From the NCBI GenBank assembly GCA_002494205.1, contig DLBE01000046.1:1-5921 (forward strand): DNA of 5,921 nucleotides, written 5' to 3'. The notes beneath the pieces are model-generated. The model was given only the letters and a program-made list of their open reading frames with translations, was not told the DNA's origin and ran no database searches. Below, piece after piece: positions 5,430 to 5,921 of this stretch (positions are counted from its first letter, which is position 1; each line of letters opens with the position of its first letter). Source of the DNA: Caryophanales bacterium UBA7029 (GTDB lineage: Bacteria > Bacillota_I > Bacilli_A > RFN20 > CAG-826). A program made the position numbers and the translations under genes.

Positions 5430-5921
5430 TAATCCTTTCGCCTGTCTCTTCAAAGACGTAGAGACGTTTGGCTTTAAATGAAACTTCATCTTTTCCAAGG
5501 ATGTTGTGTCTTAATTCACTTGGAATGATGGCTTTAATTTTATTTTCTTGACCTTTAACAACACCATTAACGGTGATATCACGGCCAATTTGTTCAACAA
5601 TGCTAACAGTTACAGGAATATTTCCGCCTTTTGCAACATATTCAAAGGATTCTGGACGGACAGCAATTTTAACTGGTCTATCTTCACCTTTATATGCAGC
5701 ATCTTTGTCAATTTCTTTACCGTTAAGTAATAACTTACCACCCTTTAATTCGCCATCAAAAACGTTAATTGCAGGTGAGCCTAAGAACTTAGCAACGAAA
5801 AGGTTAGCTGGTTCTTCATAAACTCTTTGTGGTTCATCAATTTGTTGGATAACACCGAGTTTCATAACAACGATGAAATCTGAAATTGACATAGCTTCTT
5901 CTTGGTCGTGTGTAACGAAGA
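5425..5921 (-). CDS. CUT1 ABC transporter ATPase (MalK/UgpC/MsmX type), C-terminal part
   Basis: This is the energy-supplying subunit; the gene runs off the right edge and 164 residues are visible. The fragment opens with FVTHDQEEAM, the H-loop (switch histidine at fragment residue 4) typical of the sugar-importer ATPases. VIQQIDEPQRVYEEPANLF and VAKFLGSPAIN (fragment 23-52) follow, the conserved end of the nucleotide-binding domain in MalK/UgpC/MsmK. From about 53 to the end is the TOBE-type regulatory domain, including VRPE (88-91). Walker A, signature and Walker B motifs must lie beyond the window. It is the first visible gene of the operon, 58 nt before the preferred start of the MalF-type permease. 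This importer therefore has its own ATPase and need not rely on one shared between systems. The operon promoter is not in the window. The ending and length look normal. Confidence 0.95.
   Translation of the reverse strand, partial: FVTHDQEEAMSISDFIVVMKLGVIQQIDEPQRVYEEPANLFVAKFLGSPAINVFDGELKGGKLLLNGKEIDKDAAYKGEDRPVKIAVRPESFEYVAKGGNIPVTVSIVEQIGRDITVNGVVKGQENKIKAIIPSELRHNILGKDEVSFKAKRLYVFEETGERIK

Noticed and set aside
327..5921. Mycoplasma-type code with UGA read as tryptophan
   Set aside because: All long frames are intact with UGA as a stop, and tryptophans, including the adjacent pair in SPWWNAP, are TGG.
1..5921. Mobile element, CRISPR array, prophage or defence system
   Set aside because: No transposase, integrase, nuclease or direct-repeat array is visible; all recognisable genes are metabolic or transport genes in an ordinary operon.

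Overview
The window is AT-rich and carries one co-directional gene cluster on the minus strand that fills about nine tenths of it. A tRNA gene and the tail of a convergent gene lie at the left end. Tryptophan is encoded by TGG throughout, and every stop seen is TAA or TAG, so the standard code fits and UGA-as-Trp mycoplasmas are unlikely. Low GC, AGAAAGGA/AAGGAGGA ribosome binding sites, Gram-positive-type lipoproteins and a tRNA without an encoded CCA suggest a low-GC Bacillota or an Acholeplasma/Izemoplasma/RF39-like relative. This placement is inference only.

Layout, left to right. Positions 1-119 (+) hold the last 38 codons of an M20-family metallopeptidase. Its stop codon lies inside a strong hairpin (97-130) that has a T-run on both sides and serves as a shared terminator for this gene and for the facing tRNA-Lys(CUU) gene (139-211, -). 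Positions 212-268 contain a probable tRNA promoter and no gene. An intrinsic terminator (269-306, -) closes the large operon.

The operon, in transcription order (right to left), encodes: the C-terminal part of a MalK/UgpC/MsmX-type ABC ATPase (5921 to 5425, cut by the window edge); a MalF/UgpA-type permease; a MalG/UgpE-type permease; a large UgpB/MalE-like substrate-binding lipoprotein; and a 461-residue lipoprotein that appears to carry tandem OB-fold-like domains. Together the first four make a complete CUT1 (carbohydrate uptake transporter 1) importer. The ATPase powers it, the two permeases form the channel, and the binding lipoprotein captures the ligand outside. The last gene adds a second surface lipoprotein of unknown ligand, possibly an accessory binder or a partner in substrate processing. 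The transported substrate cannot be read from the sequence.

The most notable points are the OB-fold-like lipoprotein attached to a sugar-type importer, the enlarged extracellular parts of the permease and binding protein, and two intercistronic hairpins that each enclose the upstream gene's stop codon and have the same UUU loop. The tRNA also has an imperfect acceptor stem. I saw no mobile element, CRISPR array, riboswitch or defence system.
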